Shown here in pieces: positions 17,862-27,290 of a stretch of DNA of 64,000 bases (position 1 is its first letter; each line of letters opens with the position of its first letter). Source of the stretch: Gammaproteobacteria bacterium (GTDB lineage: Bacteria > Pseudomonadota > Gammaproteobacteria > Steroidobacterales > GCA-2729495). Under the pieces are notes generated by a model. The model was not told the DNA's origin. It saw only the letters and a list, made by a program, of their open reading frames with translations, and made no database searches. The stretch lies in contig JAUHYQ010000004.1 in NCBI GenBank assembly GCA_030426355.1, positions 186,001 through 250,000 on the forward strand, read 5' to 3'. The position numbers and the translations under genes are program-made.

Positions 17862-20800
17862 GCACGCCGGTTGCCGATCAGCAGCAACGCGAGATCGCAC
17901 GCGATCCAGAGCGTTCGGTGATTGTGCAGGCACCGGCCGGGTCCGGTAAGACCGAATTGCTGATGCAACGTTATTTAGCGTTACTCAGTCGCGTCGACGA
18001 GCCCGAGCAGATTCTGGCTGTGACTTTTACGCGCAAAGCGGCCGCGGAAATGCGCCATCGCATTTTGCTGGCTTTGCAACCGCAACAGCCGGATGAACGT
18101 CTTCCCGAGACGGCGCAACTGGCCGCCCGTGTTCTGGAGCGTGATCGGGAACGCAACTGGCGGTTGCTCGAATTTCCCGCCCGCTTGCGCATTCGAACTT
18201 TTGATTCAGTAAACAGCTGGCTTACCGACAGTGCGCCGGTGAGCACCGGTGGCTCGCCGGGTGTTGTCAGTGAGCGGCGCAAAGAGCTTTATGAACTGGC
18301 TGCGCGGCGGGCACTTGAGCACGTTACTCATGACGACCAAACCGGGCAGCAAGCCAGTATTGTCTTGCGACATCTGGATAACCAGGCTGACCGCTTTATT
18401 GATCTCATGGCGCTGATGCTGGAGCGACGTGACCAATGGTTGCCGTTGCTGGGCAGCGGCGCGCTGGATGCCGGTGCGCGCGACGTGCTGGAACAGAGCC
18501 TGCGCATACTGGTGCAACGTGAACTCGATAAAGCCGATGCATTGCTGAGCTTGCCGGCGCGGGAGGAAATGCGCGCGTTGTTGCCGTATGCCGCGGACCG
18601 GTTGCGTGAGCTGAACCCCGATCACGAACTGTGTTGTTGGCTTGATTGTGAAGAGTTTCCAAGGCCTGAGCCCGAGCAAATCGGATTGTGGCGTGCGCTG
18701 GCAAACTTCTGCCTGGTGAAAAATGAACCGGCGTTTCGCAAGACTGTAAACAAGAGCAACGGTTTTCCAACGCCCAAGGACGGGGGCGACAAGACCATGA
18801 CCGATAGGGCGAAGAGCCTGCTGGCAGCCTGGGAAGGTGACGCTGCACTGGCAGACGCCTTGCACACCGTGCGCGCCTTGCCCGAGCCTTATTACACCGA
18901 TGCGCAATGGGAAGCGCTGGCGGCGGTCATCCAGGTATTGCCGCTGGTTGCTGCCGAGCTCAGTGTGGTGTTCAGCGAGCGCGGTGAAACTGACTACGTG
19001 CAGATTGCCCGCGCAGCGCTGAACGCGCTTGCCGATACTGACGGCCCCACCGGTCTGGCATTGCGGCTGGACTACCGCATTCAGCACATACTGATTGATG
19101 AATTTCAGGATACGTCCCGCACCCAGCATCGCCTGCTGGAACTGCTAACGGAGGGTTGGACGGGAGCAGACGGGCGTACCCTGATGGTTGTCGGTGATCC
19201 CATGCAATCCATTTACCGCTTTCGGCAGGCCGAAGTGTCGTTGTATATGCAATTGTGGGAACAGGGGATTGGCGCTTTGCAGCTGGAGCCCGTCCGGCTC
19301 AGCAGTAATTTCAGGTCGGCAGCTCCCGTGGTGGAGTGGGTTAACGCAACATTCCGCGCGTTGATGCCCGCGCGCAGTGATCCGGCAACCGGTGCCGTGC
19401 AGTTTGCTGAAGCCACGCCCACGCGACCGGCCACCGCTGACAGCCGGGTAGCGATTCATTCGTTCGCCGAGCCTGCCCGTGTCGACGAGGCGGCAACCAT
19501 CGGCGAGTTGGTCGAGGAGACCCTCGCGAATTCGGCTACCGACACAATCGGAATTCTGGTTCGTACGCGGCATCAGGCGCGCCTGATCGTTCCCGAGCTG
19601 CGTGCCCGCGGGATCGCGTTTTCAGGCGCGGGACTGGAACAACCCGGCGAAACCGCCGTGGAGCAGGATTTGATTGCGCTGACGCGCGCGCTCACCCATC
19701 CCGGTGACCGCACGGCATGGCTGGCCATGCTCCGCGCACCCTGGTGCGGTCTGACCCTGGCCGATCTTGAGCGGCTGGCCGGCCCCGACCTGAAGGCATG
19801 CCTGCCGGAACGCATCGCTTCAGCGGATGCGGTTGCCGCGTTATCCGCCGACGGTCAGCGGCGTGTCGCAACGCTGGCAGGGATCGTGGAAGCGGCGCGA
19901 CAGCGTCGCGGCAAGACGTGTTTGCGCGACTGGATCGAAGGCGTCTGGCAGGACTTGGGCGGGCCGGCGGCGCTGCGCGACCAACGCGACCTTGAATTGG
20001 CAGAACAGTATTTCCAGACGCTGGACGAATACGATCAGGGCGGCGACATTGCGGAGGCCTATTTGCTGCACGAGCGGCTCGCTGCGCGTGAGGACCGCGG
20101 TGCTGATCCGACCGTGCGCGTGCATTTGCTGACAATTTTTAAAGCCAAGGGCCTGGAATACGACGTTGTCATATTGCCGGCACTGGACGGGACGACCCGT
20201 CAGGACGATAAGCAGGTGGTGGCCTGGCATGAATTCAGTGATGCCGACAACGTCACGCGCTACCTGATGGCACCCATCGAAGCGGTGGGCGAAGACTCAG
20301 ACCCGGTGCAAAGTTTGATACGCCGGTTTGAACGTGAACAGGCTGCCAACGAGCGCGATCGATTGCTTTACGTGGCCGCAACGCGCGCCAAAAAACGTTT
20401 GCACCTGTGCTTCGAAATCAAGCGCGATAAAAACGATGAGTGGGCCGCACCGCGCACCGGTTCTTTGCTGGAGCGTGCCTGGGCGGTGCTGCAGATGCAG
20501 GCACCGGCTTTGCCTGGCGGAGAAGGTACCGCAGCCACGCGGGAAGAGTGGGTGCAGCCCTGGATCAGTCGGCTTGTGGGTGCACGGTCGTCCGCGCCGC
20601 CGGCGATTGCGATCAGCCAACCGGCCGAGACGACCAGGGACGCGGACGAACACGAAGTCACCTACGAATGGGCGAGCACCGACGCGATGCGCGTTGGCTC
20701 GGTGGTGCATCGCTGTCTGCAATACCTCACTGAACAGCAGTTGCGGGATTGGGACAATACCCCGGTGATTGCCCGAATGCTGGCCGAAGAAGGCGTGGCC

Positions 20801-21211
20801 GAGCGGGATTTGCCCGAGACGACCGCCAAGGTCTTGCAGGCAGTGCAGGGTACATTGGCCGACGACACCGGTCGCTGGCTGCTCAGTGCCCATGCGAACG
20901 ATGCCTGCGAATTTGCGGTGACCGTATTAAAGGACGGCGCGATCGAGCGGCTGGTGATTGACCGCACTTTTGTTGATGAACATGATGTGCGCTGGATTGT
21001 GGATTACAAAACCAGTCAGCACGAGGGCGGTGACTTGCCCGGCTTTATCGCCCGTGAACTGGAGCGCTACGCTGAACAGTTAGCAGGTTATCGCACGGCC
21101 ATGCGGGCGCTGGAACCCGATCGTGAAATTCGCACCGCGTTGTACTTTCCGTTACTCGGGGTATTTTGCGAGTATGACGGCGCGGCTGTTCATATCGATC
21201 CGGCCAGCTGA
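17858..21211 (+). CDS. AddA-like UvrD/RecB helicase-nuclease
   Basis: 1117 residues. The superfamily 1 helicase is complete: Walker A APAGSGKTELL at about 25-35, Walker B DEFQDT at about 414-419, GDPMQSIYRFR just after, and the motif V/VI region with LLTIFKAKGLEYD and LLYVAATRAKKRLHL. A RecB-type nuclease closes the protein, with IVDYKTS at about 1047-1053. With the overlapping upstream gene it matches a two-subunit, two-nuclease AddAB-type end-resection machine that makes 3' tails for RecA. The last 22 bases overlap the convergent gspN end. This pair may do the RecBCD job here; no recBCD gene is in the window. Confidence 0.88.
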   Translation: MSTPVADQQQREIARDPERSVIVQAPAGSGKTELLMQRYLALLSRVDEPEQILAVTFTRKAAAEMRHRILLALQPQQPDERLPETAQLAARVLERDRERNWRLLEFPARLRIRTFDSVNSWLTDSAPVSTGGSPGVVSERRKELYELAARRALEHVTHDDQTGQQASIVLRHLDNQADRFIDLMALMLERRDQWLPLLGSGALDAGARDVLEQSLRILVQRELDKADALLSLPAREEMRALLPYAADRLRELNPDHELCCWLDCEEFPRPEPEQIGLWRALANFCLVKNEPAFRKTVNKSNGFPTPKDGGDKTMTDRAKSLLAAWEGDAALADALHTVRALPEPYYTDAQWEALAAVIQVLPLVAAELSVVFSERGETDYVQIARAALNALADTDGPTGLALRLDYRIQHILIDEFQDTSRTQHRLLELLTEGWTGADGRTLMVVGDPMQSIYRFRQAEVSLYMQLWEQGIGALQLEPVRLSSNFRSAAPVVEWVNATFRALMPARSDPATGAVQFAEATPTRPATADSRVAIHSFAEPARVDEAATIGELVEETLANSATDTIGILVRTRHQARLIVPELRARGIAFSGAGLEQPGETAVEQDLIALTRALTHPGDRTAWLAMLRAPWCGLTLADLERLAGPDLKACLPERIASADAVAALSADGQRRVATLAGIVEAARQRRGKTCLRDWIEGVWQDLGGPAALRDQRDLELAEQYFQTLDEYDQGGDIAEAYLLHERLAAREDRGADPTVRVHLLTIFKAKGLEYDVVILPALDGTTRQDDKQVVAWHEFSDADNVTRYLMAPIEAVGEDSDPVQSLIRRFEREQAANERDRLLYVAATRAKKRLHLCFEIKRDKNDEWAAPRTGSLLERAWAVLQMQAPALPGGEGTAATREEWVQPWISRLVGARSSAPPAIAISQPAETTRDADEHEVTYEWASTDAMRVGSVVHRCLQYLTEQQLRDWDNTPVIARMLAEEGVAERDLPETTAKVLQAVQGTLADDTGRWLLSAHANDACEFAVTVLKDGAIERLVIDRTFVDEHDVRWIVDYKTSQHEGGDLPGFIARELERYAEQLAGYRTAMRALEPDREIRTALYFPLLGVFCEYDGAAVHIDPAS

Positions 21212-21948
21212 AACACATAGGTCCCGTCGGCTTCCGGCGCACCCAGAAATTTCAGGTTCTGGCTCAGTGAATCCGGCGCCGATTCGCGCGCTTTCAAACG
21301 CGTTTTCAGGTCGTAATTGCCGGGCGGAGTCAGCACCAGTGTGCCGTTTAATTGCAGTGGACCGCCGGTGTCCTGCAGCTGGCCGGTAATGGTGTTACGC
21401 GCTGTTTCAGTGTCGGTGTTGAATAAAAAACCAATGTCGCCGATAAACTGCGCGTCGCCCCGGCCCATCAGCGGGCTCGACAAGCTACGCAGTTCGCCGC
21501 GGCCGACCAGTCGCTGCGGCCAGTTCTCGTCGATCACCACTTCGGTCAGATCGACGCTGGCTATGCCGCCGATATTCGGTATGCCGAGCACATTATTTAA
21601 GGGTGCGATATCAAAACTGCCGCGCACATCGGCAAGGCTGATGGTTCCGGTCAGGCTAATGCCGCCATCGGCTTCGATAAAACCGCCGCCCCAGCGGGTG
21701 CGAAACGGGCCACTTAACCGGCCGCTGAAAAGACGCAGAAGTTTAACGTTCCACTCGGTGTTGCGCAGCTGCAGTCCGCCCGCATTGATCAGTTTTGCCT
21801 GACCGCTCCAGACAGTGCCGGTCACGCCAAATGCCTGCAGCTCCGCGGGAGCAAACCACGCTAACGCCGTGGCGGCAGGGAAGCGCGCCACCATAAACAG
21901 CAACAGGCTGATAAGCCCGACGGTGAGCAGACGTGATACGGCAGGCAT
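21190..21948 (-). CDS. gspN: Type II secretion system protein N
   Basis: 252 residues with one N-terminal membrane helix (LLTVGLISLLLFMVARFP) followed by a periplasmic beta-rich domain with GTVWSGQA and WNVKLLRLFSGRL, the usual GspN signatures. GspN is an accessory inner-membrane part of the type II secretion apparatus, present in only some species. It is the last gene of the gspGHIJKLMN run, starting three bases after gspM. Its 3' end overlaps the convergent AddA-like gene by 22 bases. Confidence 0.88.
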   Translation of the reverse strand: MPAVSRLLTVGLISLLLFMVARFPAATALAWFAPAELQAFGVTGTVWSGQAKLINAGGLQLRNTEWNVKLLRLFSGRLSGPFRTRWGGGFIEADGGISLTGTISLADVRGSFDIAPLNNVLGIPNIGGIASVDLTEVVIDENWPQRLVGRGELRSLSSPLMGRGDAQFIGDIGFLFNTDTETARNTITGQLQDTGGPLQLNGTLVLTPPGNYDLKTRLKARESAPDSLSQNLKFLGAPEADGTYVFQLAGSI

Positions 21949-21951
21949 CGC

Positions 21952-22431
21952 TCAGCCTCCGGCGCGCTGTATGACGAGGCTGGCATTCACACGGCCTATG
22001 CCGGCCTGGTCGACCGTGGCATTCACCGTGGTCATGCGGTACCGGTCGCTGAGTTCACCCAGCCAGCTGACCAGATCATCAAACGGTGCGCCCTCGAAAC
22101 GCAGTCGCACACTTTGTGCGCCCTCCGGCTGATTGCGCTTCAGATAACCCGCGAGATCTTTCTCGCGGGTCGTGCGATCGATGATGACGACCAGCGAATC
22201 ACCGCTGTTGCCGCCGCTCGCGCCCGCACTGCCGGGTTGAACCTGCGCCGCGCGCTCATGCATAAGTGCCAGCTGGGCGCGCTTGTTGTCTACCCGTTCC
22301 TCGAGTCCGCTGGACTGCTTGATCAGGGGTTGCACGCCCAGAGCCCACACCAGCGCAAGTACGACAAAAGCACCACACGCCAATACCATGTAGCGTTCGC
22401 GTGACGACAAAGAGGCCAGCCAGTCTTGCAT
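21952..22431 (-). CDS. gspM: Type II secretion system protein M
   Basis: 159 residues with a short cytoplasmic N-terminus, one helix (YMVLACGAFVVLALVWALGV) and a periplasmic ferredoxin-like domain, the normal GspM layout. It forms the inner-membrane assembly platform with GspL, GspF and the GspE ATPase. Its ATG overlaps the gspL TGA stop by one base, indicating coupling. Sequence conservation in this family is low, so the call rests mostly on size, topology and position. Confidence 0.85.
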   Translation of the reverse strand: MQDWLASLSSRERYMVLACGAFVVLALVWALGVQPLIKQSSGLEERVDNKRAQLALMHERAAQVQPGSAGASGGNSGDSLVVIIDRTTREKDLAGYLKRNQPEGAQSVRLRFEGAPFDDLVSWLGELSDRYRMTTVNATVDQAGIGRVNASLVIQRAGG

Positions 22432-23759
22432 CAGTTCGTGTCTCCCGCGGCAGAAATCTTGATCCGCCCCTTGATGGTGTCCCCGTCGGGGTTGGCCGAT
22501 TGAATCTCGGCACTGAACTTGCCCGAAGACACTATGCCCTGGCGCAGTGCATCGAGACGCTCAACACTGGGCGCAATCAGTTGCAGATCGAGTTTGCCGT
22601 CGCGGAAACTCATGCCCTCGAGCGTAATGTCACGGGTGCTGGCAAATGCGCCTGCCAGTTCTTCCACGGCTTCGGCAAAACCGGGCCCGGTGGTGTCGAC
22701 CATTGTTTCGGTGCTGCCGAGCCGCGAGCGCAACTCGGCCCAGGGGTCTGCAGCGCCACCCGCGTCCGGAAACGTGCTTGATAAGAGCTGCGCCGCTGCT
22801 GAGTCCAGTTCACTTTCTTCGCTGCTAAGCTGCCACAAACTCAAGCCCGATTGCACGACCAGCAACACCAATAACCCGAGAATCAACAGACCCGGTATTT
22901 TCCATTGACGCCATTGCACCGGCAGTTCGCGTTTAGGCGCGAAGCGCCCCTGTAGCAGGTTGACGCCACCGCCCGTAACAATCTGGCTGGCCATGCGCGG
23001 CAGGGCACCGTCCGGAAGAATTTTGATGTCCATGCTTGCAACCCGCAGGCGCAGCATTTCCCAAAGCACGGCAAACCGTTCGTAATCACTCTCACTGCAA
23101 TACACCAGAATATTCACCGGCGTATTGTCGGTGTCCAGCTCCGCATCCTCCGCCACTTCATCCGCGACATCATCCTTGGGGTCAGAGTAAACAGCAGCGC
23201 TGTCTTCTGCAGGCGCATCAAACATTAGCTCCAGAATCGCCTGCAGCGAATCGGGATCGGCGATTGTGGTGCCACCGTCGGCATCGCGAATGATAATTCG
23301 CTCACCGTCGACCAGCACCGTAACCGTCGACGGCACCGTGGTAATTCCGTCGCTCTCGGAAAATATCGCGTCGGGCTTTATGCCGGCAGCGGTCAGTTGC
23401 TCCAGCCATTCGGTGACACGGCTCTGCGCCACCACGGCCACTGGAATTCGTCCCGCTTCATCACGAGCGGCAAAAGCAAAGTGCTGATTATCCAGATCGG
23501 CAGCCAGTTGTTCCTCCAGCGCAAAGGGCAGGGCCTGCTGAATACGGGCCTTGCTACGCAGCGGAATATCCGCACGCGTGCGCAATACATGGCTGGCGGG
23601 CACCAGTCCGACCACGCGTCGGCCTTCGCTCAGGTGCGCGGCCTGCTCAAGTGCCGTGGTCTCCGCAGGCGCAACGGGCGCACCCGTGCCGTCCACCAGT
23701 ATGCACTCGGCGGCATGGGTCGTGTCTTCGGGCAATCGAATGACGAGCGTTTCAGGCAT
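22431..23759 (-). CDS. gspL: Type II secretion system protein L
   Basis: 442 residues: a cytoplasmic actin-like domain (about 1-260) with RADIPLRSKARIQQALPFALEEQ, one membrane helix (LLILGLLVLLVVQSGLSLW, about 295-315) and a periplasmic domain. GspL links the GspE ATPase to the pseudopilus machinery. An acidic linker around residues 185-210 (EDSAAVYSDPKDDVADE) contains, on the opposite strand, one copy of the GGGGTCAGAGTAAAC word at 23178-23192. The insert falls in a likely flexible segment, which may explain why it is tolerated. Confidence 0.88.
   Translation of the reverse strand: MPETLVIRLPEDTTHAAECILVDGTGAPVAPAETTALEQAAHLSEGRRVVGLVPASHVLRTRADIPLRSKARIQQALPFALEEQLAADLDNQHFAFAARDEAGRIPVAVVAQSRVTEWLEQLTAAGIKPDAIFSESDGITTVPSTVTVLVDGERIIIRDADGGTTIADPDSLQAILELMFDAPAEDSAAVYSDPKDDVADEVAEDAELDTDNTPVNILVYCSESDYERFAVLWEMLRLRVASMDIKILPDGALPRMASQIVTGGGVNLLQGRFAPKRELPVQWRQWKIPGLLILGLLVLLVVQSGLSLWQLSSEESELDSAAAQLLSSTFPDAGGAADPWAELRSRLGSTETMVDTTGPGFAEAVEELAGAFASTRDITLEGMSFRDGKLDLQLIAPSVERLDALRQGIVSSGKFSAEIQSANPDGDTIKGRIKISAAGDTN
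23178..23192 (+). repeat. GGGGTCAGAGTAAAC copy 2 (inside gspL)
   Basis: Exact 15-base match to the copy at 15753, lying antisense within gspL. Confidence 0.75.
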
Positions 23760-23788
23760 TAACTGTTCAAACCCCGGTTTTCAAGAGC

Positions 23789-24754
23789 CTAGTTTTCCAG
23801 GCCGTAGGCGCGCACCCGCGGCACTATTTGATTCGCGCCGGCCGCCCTGTCGAGCAGACTGTACATAGTCAGTGTCGACCTGCCAACGTCCACGATCACA
23901 CTTAGGGCGAAACAACTCGTTTTGACGTCGATATAGTCCAGCGCATTCGGGTTGGCAGTGGGCGGCAAGCCTATGCTGTTAATGTCATCCCAAGGCGTTT
24001 GGTCGCGCTGTTGCACCATGTTGGCCGCATCACCCGGCGACAAACCCGTCACCGCTGCAATAACTTCTGCGCTGGAAAAATTGATATTCACCTTGCTGGG
24101 CTGCGAAGTGCCACACCAGCCGGGCGGAATGGCCGTCACGTGGGGTAACAACAGCTCGTAGCTCTCTTTATCCAGCCCGCCGATGGCCCGCAGCTCACTG
24201 ATATCCTGCAGGTAATTATTGGCCGGCCGATAGGGCGGTTGCAGGGCCGTGTAGCTGCCGTCTTCGGCACCGGCGCCCTGTGGAATGGTGTCGCTGTCTA
24301 TCCAGTCACTCAGCAAATCAACCAGTTGAGGATCGAGCTGCAGGAAGCCGAGCAAATCCTGAAATTGTTTCTTGACGTCTTCGTTGACGGCGCCGCCGAC
24401 CACGAGGTTATTAATATTCATGCGGCCCTGCATATCGATCAACCGCCCCTGAATAATGCCCAGTGACACGTCTTCTATATTGGCCTCATAAATAATGGGT
24501 TCACTGATGTCCTGCGCGAAATTACCAAAATCGACACCTTGCTCCAGCAACAGTGATATCGCGACGGCTTCAGCGCCCAGCGCGAGTTGCTGTGCCTGTT
24601 CCATGTCGAGCAACGACTGCGTGCGGCGCATGCCGATCTGACTGTCCCAGACCATTTTCGCTGCCAGCGCTGTAGCAATGGCCACCATCAGGATTGCCGT
24701 GACCAGCGCTACACCGCGCTGCCGCTTCGGCCCGTTAGCGCGCACGCGTTTCAA
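23789..24754 (-). CDS. gspK: Type II secretion minor pseudopilin K
   Basis: 321 residues, as expected for the largest pseudopilin. The prepilin cleavage site is RQRG/VALVTAILMVAIATALA; position +5 is Thr rather than Glu, a known peculiarity of GspK. The alpha-helical insert region carries paired acidic motifs such as WIDSDTIP and GAEDGSY. GspK caps the pseudopilus tip with GspI and GspJ. Its start overlaps the gspJ stop by four bases. Confidence 0.9.
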   Translation of the reverse strand: MKRVRANGPKRQRGVALVTAILMVAIATALAAKMVWDSQIGMRRTQSLLDMEQAQQLALGAEAVAISLLLEQGVDFGNFAQDISEPIIYEANIEDVSLGIIQGRLIDMQGRMNINNLVVGGAVNEDVKKQFQDLLGFLQLDPQLVDLLSDWIDSDTIPQGAGAEDGSYTALQPPYRPANNYLQDISELRAIGGLDKESYELLLPHVTAIPPGWCGTSQPSKVNINFSSAEVIAAVTGLSPGDAANMVQQRDQTPWDDINSIGLPPTANPNALDYIDVKTSCFALSVIVDVGRSTLTMYSLLDRAAGANQIVPRVRAYGLEN

Positions 24755-25383
24755 CCCGGTATCTCCACGATGCGCTCAACGGTGCCGAACGCCTCGGTTT
24801 CTATGCGGTAGCGCAGGGCGCGCGGCATGGTCGTAAAGCCCTGCGCATTGGCAGCCGGCCAGTCCTGAACCCAGTTGCCGCTGCTATCCAGAAACTCGAT
24901 ATCAAATTCCTGCACGTTTTCCAGCAGAGTGCGTTCGCGCGGCTCGCTGCCCAACACGCGATCAAGCGTATCCCAGCTGTCCCTGGAAAGCGTTTTGGCT
25001 TCGTCGTCGTAACGGTACTGCACGCGTTGCAGATTGCCACGATTCTTGCCGCCGGGATTGCGCCATCCGGAGCGCGTCAGACGCACGCGCAATCCTCGCG
25101 AACGCTCGCTCAGCATTGCGGCTACCTGACCGCGACCCAGTTCGTCGCGGACAGCGCGCGGGTAAGCCTGATTAAAATCGCTGTGTATCAGGCGCACCGT
25201 TCGCTGCAGCGCTTCGAGTTCGCCGGCTCGCTCCGCGACGATGGCGCGTTCATCCATGATCCATTGCGTGCCGCCGTACATGGCGGCTGCCAGAATCACG
25301 AACAACGCCATGGCAACCAACAGTTCAATCAGCGTAAAGCCGGTGGCGCGGCGTGCCTGACGGTCATGCGTCGCAGCCGTCAT
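24751..25383 (-). CDS. gspJ: Type II secretion minor pseudopilin J
   Basis: 210 residues with a prepilin leader ending ATG/FTLIELLVAMALFVILAA, Glu at +5. The conserved stretch RDSWDTLDRVLGSEPRERTLLENVQEF is characteristic of GspJ. It belongs to the I-J-K pseudopilus tip. It overlaps gspI upstream and gspK downstream by four bases each, so the three minor pseudopilins are translated as a coupled set. Confidence 0.9.
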   Translation of the reverse strand: MTAATHDRQARRATGFTLIELLVAMALFVILAAAMYGGTQWIMDERAIVAERAGELEALQRTVRLIHSDFNQAYPRAVRDELGRGQVAAMLSERSRGLRVRLTRSGWRNPGGKNRGNLQRVQYRYDDEAKTLSRDSWDTLDRVLGSEPRERTLLENVQEFDIEFLDSSGNWVQDWPAANAQGFTTMPRALRYRIETEAFGTVERIVEIPG

Positions 25384-25922
25384 TGCAGAGCCTCGTCGCT
25401 GTCGTGATCGCCGCTTTGCTTGCCTGGTTCGCTATCGGACCCATTGCCTGAATTATTGTTCGACCCGGCGCCGCCGACATTGCTGTTAATGCTGTCCGCC
25501 GAGCTCAGCAGTTTATCGCCCGAGTTGCCGATGGCGGGCTGCGTTTGCAGCACGCCGAGGCTCACGGCTAAAACGCGCTCCGGTTCTTCTGCGGGGCTGA
25601 CACGCACCACGGCCTGGCGGATGTAGTTGCTGTCCACGCTGTTGAACTCAACCACGTAACGCCATTCGCGGCCGGCCATTTCGGTCTCGCCGCTCATGCG
25701 GTCGCCGCGCGGCAACTGGGCTTCCAGCCGGAGGGTGGCGAGTTGATCAAAGGCCACCCAGCTGGCGAACGTCTTTTCCTGTTGCAGGGTGGTGGACGAC
25801 ACGATTTGCTGCGCGCTGCCGTACATGGCGATAAAGGCCACCACGACAACCGCAAGTGCGACCAGCACCTCCACCAGTGTGAAGCCCTTGACGCAGCAGC
25901 GAGTGGCCTGACTAACCGGCAT
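25380..25922 (-). CDS. gspI: Type II secretion minor pseudopilin I
   Basis: About 180 residues from the ATG at 25922 (a longer frame begins at 25943). The cleavage site is CCVKG/FTLVEVLVALAVVVVAFIAMYG. GspI is normally about 125 residues; this one carries a C-terminal extension rich in Asn, Ser and Gly (NSNVGGAGSNNNSGNGSDSE), probably disordered. The start is shortened because the leader then has a typical length and overlaps gspH by 11 bases. Confidence 0.85.
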   Translation of the reverse strand: MPVSQATRCCVKGFTLVEVLVALAVVVVAFIAMYGSAQQIVSSTTLQQEKTFASWVAFDQLATLRLEAQLPRGDRMSGETEMAGREWRYVVEFNSVDSNYIRQAVVRVSPAEEPERVLAVSLGVLQTQPAIGNSGDKLLSSADSINSNVGGAGSNNNSGNGSDSEPGKQSGDHDSDEALQ

Positions 25923-26562
25923 CGTCCATACCGTCCAAGCCATCTACGCTAATCGTCAGTTCGCCGTCCACTGTTGCGGTGAGCAGGAAGCCGTCCGTCT
26001 CGAAGGACGGCCGCAGCCGCGCTTTGAAAGGCGGTTCTATGTCGCCGCTGGACATCAGAAAGATCTGCGGTTCGTACTCGTCTTTGGTGTCACGTTCGTA
26101 GAGCAGGGTTATTTCCTCGCCGTCCAGATCCAGGTCTACCGTCAGCTCGTCGCCCAGATTGCGGGCGCGAAACATTCGATCGTCTTCGAGCAGAACCCAT
26201 TTCTGGTAACGTAGCCCCTCGTCATCAATAAAGCTTTCGCGTTGCGAAAACTCATAACCGTGCTGATAAAAGGTCAGGCCGATTTCACGCCCCTGAATAC
26301 CGGCTTCTTCGCGGGCGAGCGCAATGAGTGTCTGGAGTCGCCGCATTTCTTCGCGGCCCTGGTCTTCGGCAAAATTGCCAATCGAAAGAGAAAAGATCGA
26401 CACCAATACGCCGATCACCACGATCACCACGAGTATTTCCAGCAGGGTAAACCCAACTGGCCGGCGTGTGCATGAAGGCAGGTATCGGCCGGTGCCGTGC
26501 GCGGTTAGCGAGCGGCGGCCAGTATTGGTACTACTTCTCCTGCCCGTTCCTGATGTCGGCAT
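25912..26562 (-). CDS. gspH: Type II secretion minor pseudopilin H
   Basis: The prepilin site is RRPVG/FTLLEILVVIVVIGVLVSIFSLSIG with Glu at +5, followed by the short REEMRRLQTLIALAREEAGIQGRE helix typical of GspH. The start is uncertain: the frame runs back to 26622 within gspG, and ATG 26562 gives an unusually long basic leader of about 37 residues. No closer ATG or GTG exists in frame. GspH is the minor pseudopilin joining the tip to the GspG filament. Confidence 0.82.
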   Translation of the reverse strand: MPTSGTGRRSSTNTGRRSLTAHGTGRYLPSCTRRPVGFTLLEILVVIVVIGVLVSIFSLSIGNFAEDQGREEMRRLQTLIALAREEAGIQGREIGLTFYQHGYEFSQRESFIDDEGLRYQKWVLLEDDRMFRARNLGDELTVDLDLDGEEITLLYERDTKDEYEPQIFLMSSGDIEPPFKARLRPSFETDGFLLTATVDGELTISVDGLDGMDDAG

Positions 26563-26959
26563 CAATGCCTTCGCCGCCTTCCTGGCCATCGCGTCCCAAA
26601 GAGTAAAGATCATAGTCGCCATTCAACCCCGGCGAACGATACTGGTACTCATTATTCCATGAATCCTTCGGGATGCTGTCGATATACCCGCGCTGCCGTC
26701 CGGGCGGATTGATCAGCGCCTCCAGGCCCTGATCCGTGGTGGGGTAGCGTGAGTGATTCATCCGGTAGGTATCGAGTGCGACCTCCAGGTTGCGCATTTG
26801 CACCTTCGTGGCGGTGACTTCGGCGTCATCCAGTACGCCAAAAATATTGGGCGCAATCAGGCTCACCAGAATACCGAGAATGATCACCACGACCATTATT
26901 TCAATAAGTGTAAAACCGCGTTGCAGGGCCTTGCCGATCGTGGGGAGTGATGACTTCAT
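26531..26959 (-). CDS. gspG: Type II secretion major pseudopilin G
   Basis: 142 residues from ATG 26959, the normal size; the longer frame to 27154 adds an implausible leader. Cleavage site LQRG/FTLIEIMVVVIILGILVSLIAPNI, then ALDTYRMNHSRYPTTDQGLEAL and the C-terminal calcium-loop segment DYDLYSLGRDGQEGGEG, all diagnostic for GspG. It forms the pseudopilus shaft. It is the first gene of the run seen here. gspC, D, E, F and the prepilin peptidase are not in the window, so the secretion machine must be completed elsewhere. Confidence 0.92.
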   Translation of the reverse strand: MKSSLPTIGKALQRGFTLIEIMVVVIILGILVSLIAPNIFGVLDDAEVTATKVQMRNLEVALDTYRMNHSRYPTTDQGLEALINPPGRQRGYIDSIPKDSWNNEYQYRSPGLNGDYDLYSLGRDGQEGGEGIDADIRNGQEK

Positions 26960-27200
26960 GTTTCCGTATTGCCTCAATTTCAGACTGTGCATCCTTGCGG
27001 GCGCTGATGTTGCCAGAGTGCTGTTAGGGTGCAAGCCGTAACCGCTTGTTAATATAAATGTTTTATTAAAAAAATGAAACAAATTATTGAAAAAAATAGA
27101 AAAAATATGAAATTTTCCATCCTGACCCGAAGTCGGTTCCGCACGCAAATCCAAGCATTACGCCGGTGATTGCGGGCAGATAAATCGGCGGACGAGCGGG
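26960..27200. other. Divergent intergenic region gspG-fabG
   Basis: This is most of the 331-base gap between the divergent gspG and fabG genes. The part at 27045-27118 is strikingly AT-rich with runs of A, unlike its surroundings, and could serve as an UP element or binding site for a nucleoid protein. No coding sequence or RNA gene is recognised. Confidence 0.4.
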
Positions 27201-27206
27201 TATAAT
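27201..27206 (+). promoter_or_regulatory. Consensus -10 element upstream of fabG
   Basis: A perfect TATAAT lies 85 bases before the fabG ATG. A matching -35 at 16-18 bases is poor (AGATAA region). A GC-rich inverted repeat (CGCCC-GCT-GGGCG, about 27217-27229) follows and would fall at the start of the message. Confidence 0.4.
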
Positions 27207-27290
27207 CCCCGCCGGTCGCCCGCTGGGCGGTCGTAGCAGGCAGATTTATATCAGGTTTTTATTGCAGTTTTTAAGGGGCGATGAGAAGAC

